NCBI GenBank assembly: GCA_021199855.1
Contig: JAJQHD010000036.1
Location: 1 to 64,000 of the forward strand
Reading direction: 5' to 3'
DNA from: Oscillospiraceae bacterium
GTDB lineage: Bacteria; Bacillota; Clostridia; Oscillospirales; Ruminococcaceae
DNA: 64,000 bases
Shown piece after piece: positions 18,385 to 27,269 of this stretch; positions within the stretch are counted from its first letter, which is position 1; each line of letters starts with the position of its first letter. The notes beneath the pieces were generated by a model. The model was not told where the DNA came from and did not search any database. It was given only the letters and a program-made list of their open reading frames with translations. The position numbers and the translations under genes were made by a program.

Positions 18385-18403
18385 TGGATAGAGTTCGATA
18401 GAT

Positions 18404-18441
18404 TTTGCCGTCTCTTAGAGATGAGGGACGGCAAATTTTTT
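18404..18441 (+). terminator. Terminator between the two paralogues
   Basis: TTTGCCGTC ... GACGGCAAA with a 14-base loop followed by six T, so the two paralogues are transcribed separately. Confidence 0.85.
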
Positions 18442-18479
18442 AGAAAATACAGACAAGTATACTCAGAAAGCTACACTGC

Positions 18480-18496
18480 TTGTGCAGGTTGCACAA
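18480..18496 (+). promoter_or_regulatory. Distal operator, second CBM9-like gene
   Basis: TTGTGCAG-G-TTGCACAA: the 8-1-8 inverted repeat with one mismatch. Confidence 0.65.
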
Positions 18497-18511
18497 AAAA
18501 CAGCTTTTTAT

Positions 18512-18556
18512 TTGTGCAAGTTGTCAATAGAATATCCCGACGATTTGTGTTATAAT
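18512..18556 (+). promoter_or_regulatory. Proximal operator and extended -10 promoter, second CBM9-like gene
   Basis: TTGTGCAAGTTGTCAAT (18512-18528) begins 32 bases after the distal site. TGTTATAAT gives an extended -10 (TATAAT at 18551-18556), starting 39 bases after the proximal operator. All spacings equal those of the first copy. Confidence 0.65.
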
Positions 18557-18592
18557 ATATCTCGCCAAATACTTTTAGGAGGTATTATAATA

Positions 18593-20287
18593 ATGAAGAG
18601 GCTAATTGGTATTATCTGCGTAGTCCTGGCTTTGACCATGGCTATGACAGCTATCTCATTCGCCGCAACAGCAGACATCGTTAACGAGTCTGTTGAAGGA
18701 ACCGCCACTGTTGACGGTACAAAGGACGATGCTTATGACGCTGCTACCGCTCTCGAATTCGTTCAGAAGGGCTCAAGCAACGGCGGAAGCGAAGTTCTCA
18801 GCGAACCGATAGGACGCGCATACATCATTAATGACGCTGAGTGGGTATACGTCTGGTTTGAGGTCTATGACGACTCTCTTGATCAGGGCTCAGCTAACAC
18901 TTACGAGCAGGACTCTGTTGAGTTCTTCTGGATGGACAACAACTCGAAGTATCAGCTTCGTGTCCGTTACGACGGAAGTATCAGTGCTGATACCGGCTCC
19001 GACTGGGCTGACAAGGGCGCTGAGTTCGTTGCAGTTACCACCGACAACGGTTATGCTGTAGAAGCTAAGTTCCCGATTACCGACGTCAAGTCGAACCAGA
19101 TCGAAATGACCTTGCAGATCAACGCCTGCACAGACGGCTCACGTGATTACACCTGCTACATCCTCGGCAATGACGACGCTGATAACGCTTATCAGAGAAC
19201 CAGCCGTGACACCGATTACGATGTTTGGTGGACTCTCACCCTCGCTGGCGAATTCGAAGACACCAGAGTTGAGACTGCTGATCTCCCGATGGAGCTCACT
19301 GCTGACAACTACACCACCGTTCAGGGCTTGAAGATTGGTGCTCAGGCTTATGGACAAGAGAATGTAACCTGGTCTAACTGGACCTCTGTTGGTTCCTACA
19401 CATCTGTTGGCTACGGCGGATCCGTAGACATCAGCTGGGATTATGATGCTTACACCTTCGACGGACTCTTCACCGAAGAGAACACCAGCGGATGGACTGT
19501 AAACCCTGCACTCGCAATTCAGATTCAGGATGACGGATATCTCCAGCTTCCTGACGATGCACAGACCGGCGACACCGGTGACAGTGCAAGATTCACATTC
19601 ACCTATTCTGACATCACCATCACCGCTGAAGGCTATGACGATATCGTTATCCCTGGCGACACTGTAACTACCAGATGGACCATCAAGGATGAGGGCGGCT
19701 GGACTTCCGGTACCTCCAAGGCTATCGACATCCTCGCTCCTATCATGTCCTCGACCGGTCTTGACCTTCAGGGCGTAGTTGAGCAGTATCTCCCGAGCAT
19801 GAAGAATGTTTCCTTCAGTCTTAGCTTCGACGCTTTCGAGCTCGTATATCCTGAGGATATCGATGCATTCTTAGTTGAACTCGATGCAGAGGACGAAGAG
19901 GTACTCGCTTCCTTGCAGGAATACATAGACAGAGTTGACGCCGCTGAAGAAATCATCAACAATTCCGAGTCCACCGCTGAAGAGATGGAAGATGCTCTTG
20001 ACGATGCCAAGAAGGCTGCTAACCGCTCAACCAAGGCTGCTGAGGGTTATCCGAAGGCAGAAGCTGCTGCTCAGGAACTTCAGGACAGAGTAACCGAACT
20101 CACCGCTACAGTTGAGTCACTCTCTGCTGACACCACTGAGGAGGAAGAGGTTGTTGAGGATACAGGCAGCACTGCTGACTCCAGCTCTAGCTCCACCGGC
20201 GTTATCGTTGGAATCATCATTGTTATCGTAGTAATCGTTGTCGTTGTCGTCGTAGTAGTCGTCACCGGCAAGAAAAAGAAGAAGTAA
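18593..20287 (+). CDS. Membrane-anchored surface protein with CBM9-like domain, copy 2
   Basis: A 564-residue paralogue of the gene at 16657 with the same order: signal peptide (MKRLIGIICVVLALTMAMTA), CBM9/DOMON-like domain (VDGTKDDAYDAATALEFVQK, EFFWMDNNSKYQLR), second beta domain, helical region with the conserved LDAEDEEVLASLQEYIDRVD, acidic Ser-rich linker and a Val/Ile-rich membrane helix ending GKKKKK. The ATG at 18593 is set by TAGGAGGTA; the frame extends upstream but there lacks a signal peptide. GCT, GAC and AAG codons dominate, which suggests strong expression. The ligand is unknown. Confidence 0.88.
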   Translation: MKRLIGIICVVLALTMAMTAISFAATADIVNESVEGTATVDGTKDDAYDAATALEFVQKGSSNGGSEVLSEPIGRAYIINDAEWVYVWFEVYDDSLDQGSANTYEQDSVEFFWMDNNSKYQLRVRYDGSISADTGSDWADKGAEFVAVTTDNGYAVEAKFPITDVKSNQIEMTLQINACTDGSRDYTCYILGNDDADNAYQRTSRDTDYDVWWTLTLAGEFEDTRVETADLPMELTADNYTTVQGLKIGAQAYGQENVTWSNWTSVGSYTSVGYGGSVDISWDYDAYTFDGLFTEENTSGWTVNPALAIQIQDDGYLQLPDDAQTGDTGDSARFTFTYSDITITAEGYDDIVIPGDTVTTRWTIKDEGGWTSGTSKAIDILAPIMSSTGLDLQGVVEQYLPSMKNVSFSLSFDAFELVYPEDIDAFLVELDAEDEEVLASLQEYIDRVDAAEEIINNSESTAEEMEDALDDAKKAANRSTKAAEGYPKAEAAAQELQDRVTELTATVESLSADTTEEEEVVEDTGSTADSSSSSTGVIVGIIIVIVVIVVVVVVVVVTGKKKKK

Positions 20288-20325
20288 TATCGATTAGCCA
20301 TCGATAGATGATAACTCTTAAAAAC

Positions 20326-20358
20326 CCGCCACCTGTAAAAAGGTGGCGGTGTTTTTTT
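20326..20358 (+). terminator. Terminator of the second CBM9-like gene
   Basis: CCGCCACCT, loop GTAAAA, AGGTGGCGG, TG and seven T. Confidence 0.9.
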
Positions 20359-20370
20359 CGCACTTCGTGC

Positions 20371-20415
20371 GCCCTCTCAGTCAGCTTCGCTGACAGCTCC
20401 CCCAAAGGGGGAGCC
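20371..20415 (-). repeat. Dispersed palindromic repeat (family R1)
   Basis: GCCCTCTCAGTC, an AGCTTCGCT arm, then GACAGCTCCCCCAAAGGGGGAGCC. Confidence 0.7.
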
Positions 20416-20441
20416 GAGATTTGCGGTGTTCGGAACTACTT

Positions 20442-20486
20442 GGCTCTCCCTCTGGGAGAGCTGTCGCCGTAGGCGACTGAGAGGGT
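20442..20486 (+). repeat. Dispersed palindromic repeat (family R1)
   Basis: GGCTCTCCCTCTGGGAGAGCTG, then TCGCCGTAGGCGA and CTGAGAGGG. Inverted partner of the copy at 20371-20415. Confidence 0.7.
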
Positions 20487-20529
20487 GCGAGCGAAGCGAG
20501 CGGGTTTCCGTAAGTTTAAAAACTTCCGA

Positions 20530-20559
20530 TTGACTTTCCTTCTCGAAATATGCTAAAAT
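20530..20559 (+). promoter_or_regulatory. Promoter upstream of the first MATE gene
   Basis: TTGACT (20530-20535), an 18-base spacer and TAAAAT (20554-20559). The ATG is about 120 bases downstream, leaving a leader that holds a strong hairpin. Confidence 0.65.
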
Positions 20560-20579
20560 CCATAAGTCGAACAGCGAAG

Positions 20580-20617
20580 GAAGCGTAGAATCACGACAGG
20601 TTCTGCGCTTCTTTTTG
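20580..20617 (+). promoter_or_regulatory. Leader hairpin with U tract (possible attenuator)
   Basis: GAAGCGTAGAATC, loop ACGACA, GGTTCTGCGCTTC: a 13-bp stem with two G-T pairs followed by TTTTT, inside the transcribed leader of the MATE gene. It would stop transcription unless an alternative structure forms. A second small stem GTTTT-ACGGC-AAAAC follows at about 20620. Confidence 0.5.
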
Positions 20618-20679
20618 TGCGTTTTACGGCAAAACTCGCCATATCCGACAAATTATGTATTTTAAAAGGAGTCAATCTA

Positions 20680-22083
20680 ATGGAACAAAGCAATTATTTG
20701 GGAACTGAAAGGGTAGGGAAGTTACTTCGGCAATTCGCAATCCCCTGCATCTGCTCACTCATCATTTCCTGCCTCTATAACATCGTCGACCAGATTTTCG
20801 TCGGAAACATGATAGGCTACGTCGCCAACGGTGCAACGGGAATCATCTTTCCGATAACGGTTGTCGGTTGGGGAATGTCATTATTCTTCGGCGACGGCGT
20901 CGCGGCAATGCTCTCGATGTGCCTGGGAAGCAACAAAACCGAGGATATTCATAAGTATGTCGGAAACGGAATCATGTGGACGGTAGTCTCAGGACTTGTT
21001 ATCATACTCATCAGCTATACAGCCGGCGACAGCCTTCTCTGGCTCATAGGCGCAACAAGTGAAAACATCGGTATGGCGCACGCCTACGGCTTCATCATCT
21101 ATGCCATGATGCCGCTTGCGATGCTCCAGAACTGCCTTGCTGCCATTATCCGTGCTGACGGCAGCCCGAAGTATTCGATGCTCGCTATGACTGTCGGTGC
21201 AGTTATCAACATTGTTGGAGATCCGATCTGCATTTCGTTTTGGGGAATCAGAGGCGCTGCAATCGCAACAATAGTCGGTCAGTTCGTCAGTTTCTCAATC
21301 TGCTTCGCATATCTTTTCAGAAGCAAGAACTTCAGTCTTTCGCTTAGTAGCTTTAAGCCGAGCTTCCATCTCACAAAGAAGATCATGTCCCTCGGCACCT
21401 CAAGCCTGTTGACACAGCTCTTCATCATGATCATCACTGTCGTCAATAATATTCTTCTTGTCAAGTTCGGCGCAATGTCAGAGTACGGCTCCGATATCCC
21501 GCTTTCGGCGTTCGTCGTAATCATGAAGCTGTTTCAGATTGTCCTCAATATCGCAATCGGAATCGCCGCCGGTGCACAGCCTATTGTCGGCTACAACTAC
21601 GGCGCAAAGAAATATGACCGAGTCATGGAGCTTCTCAAGCTCGTCATGAAGTGGACGGCGATTGTCTGCATCGTATGCACGGTTCTGTTCGAGGCAATCC
21701 CGCAGGCGTTCATTCTCATGTTCGGTGCGGACAGCGAGCTCTATCTTGAATTCGCAGTTCAGTGCCTGAGAATTTATCTCTCGCTCATCCTCTTCACCTG
21801 CCTGCAGAAGGTCTGCGCTATATTCCTACAGTCCATCGGTCACGCCAAGGAAGCGGCTCCGCTTTCAGCTTTGAGAGATGTTCTTTTGATAATATTCTCC
21901 CTCGTTGCAACTCAGCTCGTTGGAGTCACCGGCGTATTCTGGGCGGCACCGCTTGCTGACATAATCGCAATGGCAATCACGGTATTTGTCATGGCAAAGC
22001 TCTGGAAATCTCTGAAGCTCGAAAAGCTGGCAGAGGAAAAGGCACAGAATATGGTTCTGAGACCTCTGCCGTCCAAGCACTAA
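20680..22083 (+). CDS. MATE-family efflux transporter
   Basis: A 467-residue, 12-helix multidrug/toxin exporter of the MATE family driven by a Na+ or H+ gradient; substrate not predictable. Family landmarks include LLRQFAIPCICSLIISCLYNIVDQIFVGNMIG near the N-terminus, DPICISFWGIRGAAIATIVGQ and GAQPIVGYNYGAKKYDRV in the middle. The ATG at 20680 follows AAAAGGAG; the frame extends upstream but overlaps the leader. The hairpin with U tract in the leader suggests regulated expression. It is monocistronic. Confidence 0.93.
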   Translation: MEQSNYLGTERVGKLLRQFAIPCICSLIISCLYNIVDQIFVGNMIGYVANGATGIIFPITVVGWGMSLFFGDGVAAMLSMCLGSNKTEDIHKYVGNGIMWTVVSGLVIILISYTAGDSLLWLIGATSENIGMAHAYGFIIYAMMPLAMLQNCLAAIIRADGSPKYSMLAMTVGAVINIVGDPICISFWGIRGAAIATIVGQFVSFSICFAYLFRSKNFSLSLSSFKPSFHLTKKIMSLGTSSLLTQLFIMIITVVNNILLVKFGAMSEYGSDIPLSAFVVIMKLFQIVLNIAIGIAAGAQPIVGYNYGAKKYDRVMELLKLVMKWTAIVCIVCTVLFEAIPQAFILMFGADSELYLEFAVQCLRIYLSLILFTCLQKVCAIFLQSIGHAKEAAPLSALRDVLLIIFSLVATQLVGVTGVFWAAPLADIIAMAITVFVMAKLWKSLKLEKLAEEKAQNMVLRPLPSKH

Positions 22084-22087
22084 AATT

Positions 22088-22117
22088 AAAAGGCAAGCCA
22101 CAAAAGCTTGCCTTTTT
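22088..22117. terminator. Bidirectional terminator, MATE / sigA
   Basis: AAAAGGCAAGC, loop CACAAAA, GCTTGCCTTTTTTT, between the convergent MATE and sigA genes. Confidence 0.9.
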
Positions 22118-22128
22118 TTATATCCGGC

Positions 22129-23253
22129 TTAATCTATGAAGTCCTTAACCTTGTTCGACCTGTTCGGGTGTCTGAGCTTTCTTAATGCCTTCGCCTCAAT
22201 CTGTCTGATACGTTCACGTGTTACGTTGAACATCTGACCGACTTCTTCGAGAGTTCTGCTTCTGCCGTCCTCAAGACCGAATCTGAGTCTTAAAACCTTC
22301 TCTTCACGCTCAGTGAGAGTGCCCAGAACCTGATCAATCTGCTCTTTAAGAAGAACCTGTGAAGCGGCTTCCGTGGGCTCGGGGGCGTTTTCGTCGGGGA
22401 TGAAGTCGCCTAAATGGCTGTCCTCCTCCTCACCGATAGGAGTTTCAAGAGAAACGGGATCCTGAGCTATCCGCATAATTTCCCTGACCTTGTCGACCGG
22501 CATGTCGAGCTCTTCAGCGATTTCCTCAGCCGTCGGGTCTCTGCCGTTCTGGTGGAGAAGGGTGCTCGAAGCCTTCTTGACCTTCGTAATCGTCTCGACC
22601 ATGTGAACGGGGATTCGGATGGTTCTCGCCTGGTCGGCAATCGCCCTTGTTATCGACTGGCGAATCCACCATGTCGCGTAAGTAGAGAACTTGAAGCCTT
22701 TGGTGTAGTCGAATTTCTCAACCGCTTTGATGAGCCCTAAGTTGCCCTCCTGGATGAGGTCTAAAAAGCTCATGCCTCTTCCGCCGTATCTCTTGGCGAT
22801 GGAGACAACAAGTCTTAAGTTAGCCTCAGCAAGGCGCTTCTTTGCTTCCTTGTCGCCCTCCTGGATTCTCTTTGCGAGTTCAATCTCCTCTTCGGAGCTT
22901 AAAAGCGGGACTCTTCCTATCTCCTTGAGATAAATCTTGACCGGGTCGTCGATTGCAATCCCTTCGGCAAGCGAAATGTCATAGTCATCCTCGTTGACGT
23001 CTGGAACTTCGGCATCGTCTGGCATGTCTTCGAGCTCCATGTCGATGTCGATTTCTGAGAACGGGTCCGGCTCAATCTCGACGTCGTCGATTATTTCGAT
23101 GCCGTTTGTGGAGCAGGCATCGTAGAATTTGTCAATCTGCTCGGCGTCAAAGTCGGCATCTTCGAGTGCGTCGGTAATCTGCTGAGTCGTGAGCTTTCCC
23201 ACCGCCTTGCCGGTTTCTATAAGGCTGTCGATTACATTTTTCTTATCACTCAT
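22129..23253 (-). CDS. sigA: RNA polymerase primary sigma factor SigA (RpoD)
   Basis: A 374-residue housekeeping sigma factor recognising the TTGACA/TATAAT promoters seen throughout this window. It has a short region 1.1 with acidic stretches (1-100), region 1.2 ([17 protein letters not shown]), regions 2.1-2.4 ([29 protein letters not shown], then [19 protein letters not shown]), region 3 and region 4.2 ([28 protein letters not shown]). It is the last gene of the dgt-dnaG-sigA cluster, 19 bases after dnaG, as is classical in Gram-positives. Confidence 0.98.
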   Translation of the reverse strand: MSDKKNVIDSLIETGKAVGKLTTQQITDALEDADFDAEQIDKFYDACSTNGIEIIDDVEIEPDPFSEIDIDMELEDMPDDAEVPDVNEDDYDISLAEGIAIDDPVKIYLKEIGRVPLLSSEEEIELAKRIQEGDKEAKKRLAEANLRLVVSIAKRYGGRGMSFLDLIQEGNLGLIKAVEKFDYTKGFKFSTYATWWIRQSITRAIADQARTIRIPVHMVETITKVKKASSTLLHQNGRDPTAEEIAEELDMPVDKVREIMRIAQDPVSLETPIGEEEDSHLGDFIPDENAPEPTEAASQVLLKEQIDQVLGTLTEREEKVLRLRFGLEDGRSRTLEEVGQMFNVTRERIRQIEAKALRKLRHPNRSNKVKDFID

Positions 23254-23272
23254 TGTTCATTCCTCCATTTTG

Positions 23273-25039
23273 TCAATTCTTCGATTGTCTGAGTTTTGAT
23301 GTATAGTCGAGGAAATCATCGTCCGACCATTTTGAAGCGTCGGTCTTAGTTTCGCTTTCCTCGTTAAGAATGCGGATATAGTCCGCAAGCGTGTTTTCAT
23401 CAATCATTATTTCGTTCGATATTATTGAAATATGGCTTATTCTGTCCATATACTCGCCGTAAAATTCGTTTTCGAGAGTTGTGACCGTCGCATATCCACC
23501 GCTTTTGTGGGTATTCCGGAGAATTTCATACGCTTTTTGGTTGAATTCGTCCGAGAATTTTCCTGCATCCAGCTGTGAGAACACCCAGTCCTGATGCTCG
23601 TGGTGCTTGAGAAGATAGGCTATAACGCCTTCCTCTGCTTTCTCACGCTTCGTAAGCGTCCTATTCGGATTGGCTGTGCGTGAACCGCTGACAGTTCGGA
23701 CAAGCTCTCTGTCGTTCTGCTTCCTTGCTTCCCGGTTCTTGTTTCTCAAGTACGCCTTGACTTCCTCCGAAAGATAGTCCTTCGTGACACTGTTTTCAAG
23801 AGCAACCTTCGAGATGTAGACGTCCCTCTGAACCGGGCTTTCGATTCCGGCGAGAACCGCAACAGTCCGTTTCAGGTACTCGACCTTGCCCATGTCCGTG
23901 TCGACATCCAGACCCTGCTTGCACTTCGCAAGCTCGAACTCGATTGAGCCTTCCGAGCCGTTCAAAAGTAGCCTGAACCGGTCGGCACCGAGCTTATTTA
24001 TGTAGTCGTCGACGTCCTTGACGCCGTCGCCCGAGATACGGACGACCTTCGATTTAAGACCAGCCGCCGAAAGTAGGCTTATCGCCGCCGAAGTAGCCTT
24101 CTGCCCAGCCGCATCAGCATCATAGCAGATGTAGACTTCGTCGCAGTACTGCGCCATCAGCCTGGCGTGCTCTGAAGTGATTGCCGTTCCGCATGTCGCG
24201 ACAGCTTCCGTGAACCCAGCCTGATGAAGCGTGATGACGTCAAGGTTTCCCTCGCATAATATCAGCCGCTTCGACTTCGCCGCAGTGTTCTTCGCGAAAT
24301 TCATCGCAAAAAGCGTCCGGCTCTTCTCATAAACGGGAGTTCCCCGGGAATTGAGGTACTTCATCCCTTGCGGGTTCGGTTCTAGCGTCCTTCCCGAAAA
24401 CGCAACCACGTTTCCTCTCAAATCGAAAATAGGGAACATAACCCGGTTCACAAAGAAGTCGAAGCACCTGCCGTTCTTCTTGCTGATAAGGGACGCATTC
24501 AGAAGCTCGTCCTCAGTGTAGCCAAGCGACAGCATGTGGTTAGTAAGGCTTGTCCACCGGTTCACGGCAACTCCCAGTCCAAAATGCTTTATCGTCTCGG
24601 GACGAAGCCGCCTTTTCTGAATCAGATATTCAAGCCCGGCTTTACCGTCCGGGGCTTTTAGGTTAGAGTAGAAGAACTTCGCGGCGTCCTTGTTCATTTG
24701 CAAGAGACGCTTTTTTGACGCCGCTTTTGCGTCTTCGTAGCCGTTTTCCGGAATCGCAATCCCGGCACGGTCGGCTAAGAACTTGACCGCCTCAGAAAAA
24801 TCGAGGCTCTCAATCTTGCTTATAAATGTGATAACACTGCCGCCTGCGCCGCAACCAAAGCAATAGAAGCTCCCGTTGTCCGGGTAGATAACGCAGGACG
24901 GAGTTTTTTCCGAATGGAACGGGCAGTTGCACTTATAGAGTCTGCCCGCACGCTTCAGGTCGACATACTGCCGGGCGACGTCCTCAATCCTGTTCGCGTC
25001 CTTAACCCGCTCCAAAAAATCGTCCGAAAACCGCGGCAT
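23273..25039 (-). CDS. dnaG: DNA primase DnaG
   Basis: A 588-residue primase that makes RNA primers at the replication fork. It has an N-terminal zinc-binding domain (CNCPFHSEKTPSC ... CFGCGAGG, residues ~38-65), the RNA polymerase core (~110-240), a TOPRIM domain (~255-340, LCEGNLDVITLHQAGF, YDADAAGQKA) and a C-terminal helicase-interaction region. It is second in the dgt-dnaG-sigA cluster. Length and motifs are normal. Confidence 0.97.
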   Translation of the reverse strand: MPRFSDDFLERVKDANRIEDVARQYVDLKRAGRLYKCNCPFHSEKTPSCVIYPDNGSFYCFGCGAGGSVITFISKIESLDFSEAVKFLADRAGIAIPENGYEDAKAASKKRLLQMNKDAAKFFYSNLKAPDGKAGLEYLIQKRRLRPETIKHFGLGVAVNRWTSLTNHMLSLGYTEDELLNASLISKKNGRCFDFFVNRVMFPIFDLRGNVVAFSGRTLEPNPQGMKYLNSRGTPVYEKSRTLFAMNFAKNTAAKSKRLILCEGNLDVITLHQAGFTEAVATCGTAITSEHARLMAQYCDEVYICYDADAAGQKATSAAISLLSAAGLKSKVVRISGDGVKDVDDYINKLGADRFRLLLNGSEGSIEFELAKCKQGLDVDTDMGKVEYLKRTVAVLAGIESPVQRDVYISKVALENSVTKDYLSEEVKAYLRNKNREARKQNDRELVRTVSGSRTANPNRTLTKREKAEEGVIAYLLKHHEHQDWVFSQLDAGKFSDEFNQKAYEILRNTHKSGGYATVTTLENEFYGEYMDRISHISIISNEIMIDENTLADYIRILNEESETKTDASKWSDDDFLDYTSKLRQSKN

Positions 25040-25079
25040 TATTCTCCCTCCTTCGCGTGTCTATGGGACTAAAATTGTA

Positions 25080-26087
25080 TCAGCAAACACTCCAGCTCTT
25101 CGGAACGTATAAGTCCATGAAGAGGTTGATGCAATACTTGTCGGTCATTCCGGCAATATAGTCGCAGACCGCCGTGTCGGCATCGAACCTGTTTGCAAGC
25201 TCGATATAATCTGGCGGAAGCCGCTTCGGCTCATCTAAGAAATACTTATACAGTTTCTCGAGCATAACCCTGGCTTTTTTCTCTTCCGACTTGCATAAGG
25301 GATTCGTGTAGACCTGTTCGTACATGAACTTGTGAAGAATATTCTCGGCGTTTCCGACATCTTCGTCAAAGTGGATGTTTTCAGCGCCATTCTTTACAAG
25401 ATTCGAGACAAGAGTCGTGATTCTCTTTGATTTTGTATCCCCGAGAACTTCAACCGCCTCTTTCGGCAGGTCTTCATCCTTAAGAACTCCAGCCCTGATG
25501 GCGTCTTCAATGTCGTGATTTATATAGGCGATTACGTCTGCCAAACGCACGACATAGCCTTCACGGGTCTCGGCAATCTCGTTTGTGTGCTTCACAATTC
25601 CGTCCCGTACTTCATATGTAAGGTTCAAGCCCTTGCCGTCCTTCTCTAAGACATCGACAACCCGAAGACTCTGCTGATAGTGCTTGAAGCCCTTTGGGGA
25701 GAGCTCGTTCAAAACAGCTTCTCCTGCATGTCCGAATGGCGTGTGCCCGAGGTCATGCCCGAGAGCAACGGCTTCGGTCAGGTCCTCATTTAAGCGCATA
25801 GCTCTTGCGATAGTTCTTGCAATCTGACTCACTTCGAGGGTGTGCGTGAGCCGGGTTCTGTAGTGGTCGCCAGTCGGGTTCAGGAAAACCTGAGTCTTCT
25901 GCTTGAGGCGCGAAAAGGCGTTGCAGTGAATAATCCTGTCCCGGTCCCTCTGGTAGCATGTTCTGAGTGGGTCGGGCGCTAAATATCTCTGCCTGCCCTT
26001 TGAGTCCTTCGACTTCGAAGCAAACTCGCAGAGCACCTTTTCTTCAATCATTTCCGTATAAACACGTGCATCAGTATTTTCGTTCAC
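25080..26087 (-). CDS. dgt: dGTP triphosphohydrolase-like HD-domain protein
   Basis: 335 residues. HD-superfamily nucleotidohydrolase that cleaves dNTPs to deoxynucleoside and triphosphate. Motifs: FSRLKQKTQVF, RTRLTHTLEVSQIAR (first His), ALGHDLGHTPFGHAGE (HD pair) and a later Asp in YVVRLADVIAYINHDIEDA. The GTG start follows GGAGGG by 6 bases. It belongs to the shorter Firmicute type and heads the dgt-dnaG-sigA cluster. Confidence 0.94.
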   Translation of the reverse strand: MNENTDARVYTEMIEEKVLCEFASKSKDSKGRQRYLAPDPLRTCYQRDRDRIIHCNAFSRLKQKTQVFLNPTGDHYRTRLTHTLEVSQIARTIARAMRLNEDLTEAVALGHDLGHTPFGHAGEAVLNELSPKGFKHYQQSLRVVDVLEKDGKGLNLTYEVRDGIVKHTNEIAETREGYVVRLADVIAYINHDIEDAIRAGVLKDEDLPKEAVEVLGDTKSKRITTLVSNLVKNGAENIHFDEDVGNAENILHKFMYEQVYTNPLCKSEEKKARVMLEKLYKYFLDEPKRLPPDYIELANRFDADTAVCDYIAGMTDKYCINLFMDLYVPKSWSVC

Positions 26088-26120
26088 GCATATCCCTCCT
26101 TTTGTGGTTCTATTACTTTA

Positions 26121-26176
26121 TACAAAATAAAACACGAATTTCCTTCATTTGTTCCGCGTAAAAGAGAAAATTCGTG
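26121..26176 (-). terminator. Probable terminator of the yigZ-like gene
   Basis: CACGAATT / AATTCGTG arms (26133-26140, 26169-26176) with a 28-base loop; on the - strand the stem is followed by TTTTATTTTG. It separates yigZ from dgt. Confidence 0.5.
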
Positions 26177-26191
26177 AGATATTACAAATTA

Positions 26192-26812
26192 TCAGGAGAA
26201 GTCAATCGTGGTTTCGTTAGATTTGACAATGTCCACACTGCCGTTCGTGAGGTCAACAAGCGCTTCCATCAGCCTGTCGCAGGCTTCAGCCTTGATTGCG
26301 GCAACGATTTTCACGTTTTCGGAAAATTCCGTATTGTCAACTCTTGCACCCTGTTCTCCCAAGCACCGGATGATTCTCTCATACCACGAATAATCGCTTT
26401 CGATTTCAAGATAATACCCTGACAGCATTTCTACAATTTCGGAAGCTCCAACCGCCAGCGAAGCCGCATTGGAATAAGCCCGTGTAAGTCCGCCTTTTCC
26501 AAGGAGAATCCCACCGAAATATCTCGTCACGACGATAACAAGATCTGTGAGCCCTGTCTTCTGAATTACATCTAAGATTGGAAGTCCCGCAGTGCCCTGA
26601 GGTTCGCCGTCGTCCGAATACCTCGTGATGAAGCCGTCCCGTAACACATAGGCATAGCAGTTGTGCCGGGCTTTGCGATTTTCCGACCGGATTTTTTCTA
26701 TAAACGCGACTGCTTCTTCATCCGACTTGACAGGGGAAATAGCGCCTATAAACTCGGATTTTTCGATGGTTATGCTGTCAGATGCAGTTTTTCTAATCGT
26801 TTTATAGCTCAT
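26192..26812 (-). CDS. YigZ / IMPACT family protein
   Basis: A 206-residue protein. The N-terminal IMPACT domain carries the family signature (KSEFIGAISPV, ARHNCYAYVL, DDGEPQGTAGLPIL, VVTRYFGGILLGKGGLTRAY, residues ~15-130). A C-terminal ferredoxin-like domain (DUF1949 type) covers ~140-205. The family is linked to translation control in eukaryotes; in bacteria the role is not settled. The ATG at 26812 (MSYKTIRKTASDS) is favoured because relatives start there; an upstream in-frame start would add 26 residues. Confidence 0.9.
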   Translation of the reverse strand: MSYKTIRKTASDSITIEKSEFIGAISPVKSDEEAVAFIEKIRSENRKARHNCYAYVLRDGFITRYSDDGEPQGTAGLPILDVIQKTGLTDLVIVVTRYFGGILLGKGGLTRAYSNAASLAVGASEIVEMLSGYYLEIESDYSWYERIIRCLGEQGARVDNTEFSENVKIVAAIKAEACDRLMEALVDLTNGSVDIVKSNETTIDFS

Positions 26813-26893
26813 TACATCGCCCCCGAAATCGAAAATGAACAAAGCGGCAACCTCTGAACGGCTACCGCTAAAGTCATCATTCTTATACAAGAA

Positions 26894-27109
26894 TTACTTG
26901 TCGCTCTTATTAAGACCGTAACGCTTGTTGAATCTGTCAACACGTCCGCCGGTGTCTACAAGCTTCTGCTTGCCGGTGAAGAACGGATGGCACTTTGAGC
27001 AAATTTCAACCTTGATGTCCTTCTTGGTGGAGCCGGTATGGATTACGTTTCCGCAAGCACAGGTGATAGTAGTTTGCTGGTAGTTAGGGTGAATTCCTTC
27101 CTTAGCCAT
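26894..27109 (-). CDS. rpmE: Ribosomal protein bL31
   Basis: A 71-residue large-subunit protein of the zinc-binding (C+) type, with CAC near residue 18 and CSKC near 37. It begins [17 protein letters not shown] and follows AAAGGAGGAA. Its 5' leader has a long-range hairpin that probably mediates autoregulation. Confidence 0.97.
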   Translation of the reverse strand: MAKEGIHPNYQQTTITCACGNVIHTGSTKKDIKVEICSKCHPFFTGKQKLVDTGGRVDRFNKRYGLNKSDK

Positions 27110-27124
27110 GAGATTTCCTCCTTT

Positions 27125-27164
27125 CTGAACTTATAAACATAGTAGCCCATCTTCCTAAGTTCAG
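27125..27164 (-). promoter_or_regulatory. Hairpin in the rpmE leader (probable L31 autoregulatory leader)
   Basis: On the - strand the leader folds into CTGAACTTA ... TAAGTTCAG, a perfect 9-bp stem closing a 22-base loop, immediately before the AAAGGAGG site of rpmE. L31 leaders with similar placement are described in Firmicutes; a match to that family is inferred, not tested. Confidence 0.55.
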
Positions 27165-27221
27165 ACAGTAGTACTATGGAATTTACATTATGAACCGCAT
27201 ACGCAATTTTTGACGATAGCT

Positions 27222-27250
27222 ATTATATCACAACCCGATAAGAAATGCAA
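27222..27250 (-). promoter_or_regulatory. rpmE promoter
   Basis: On the - strand: TTGCAT (27245-27250), a 17-base spacer and TATAAT (27222-27227). It leaves a leader of about 100 bases. Confidence 0.8.
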
Positions 27251-27269
27251 GCACTTTTTTCAGCTTTAT

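Noticed and set aside
20580-20640. Guanidine-II (mini-ykkC) riboswitch before the MATE gene
   Set aside because: Two stems with ACGA- and ACGG-starting loops are suggestive, but the loops are six and five bases, not closed tetraloops, and the first stem ends in a U tract.
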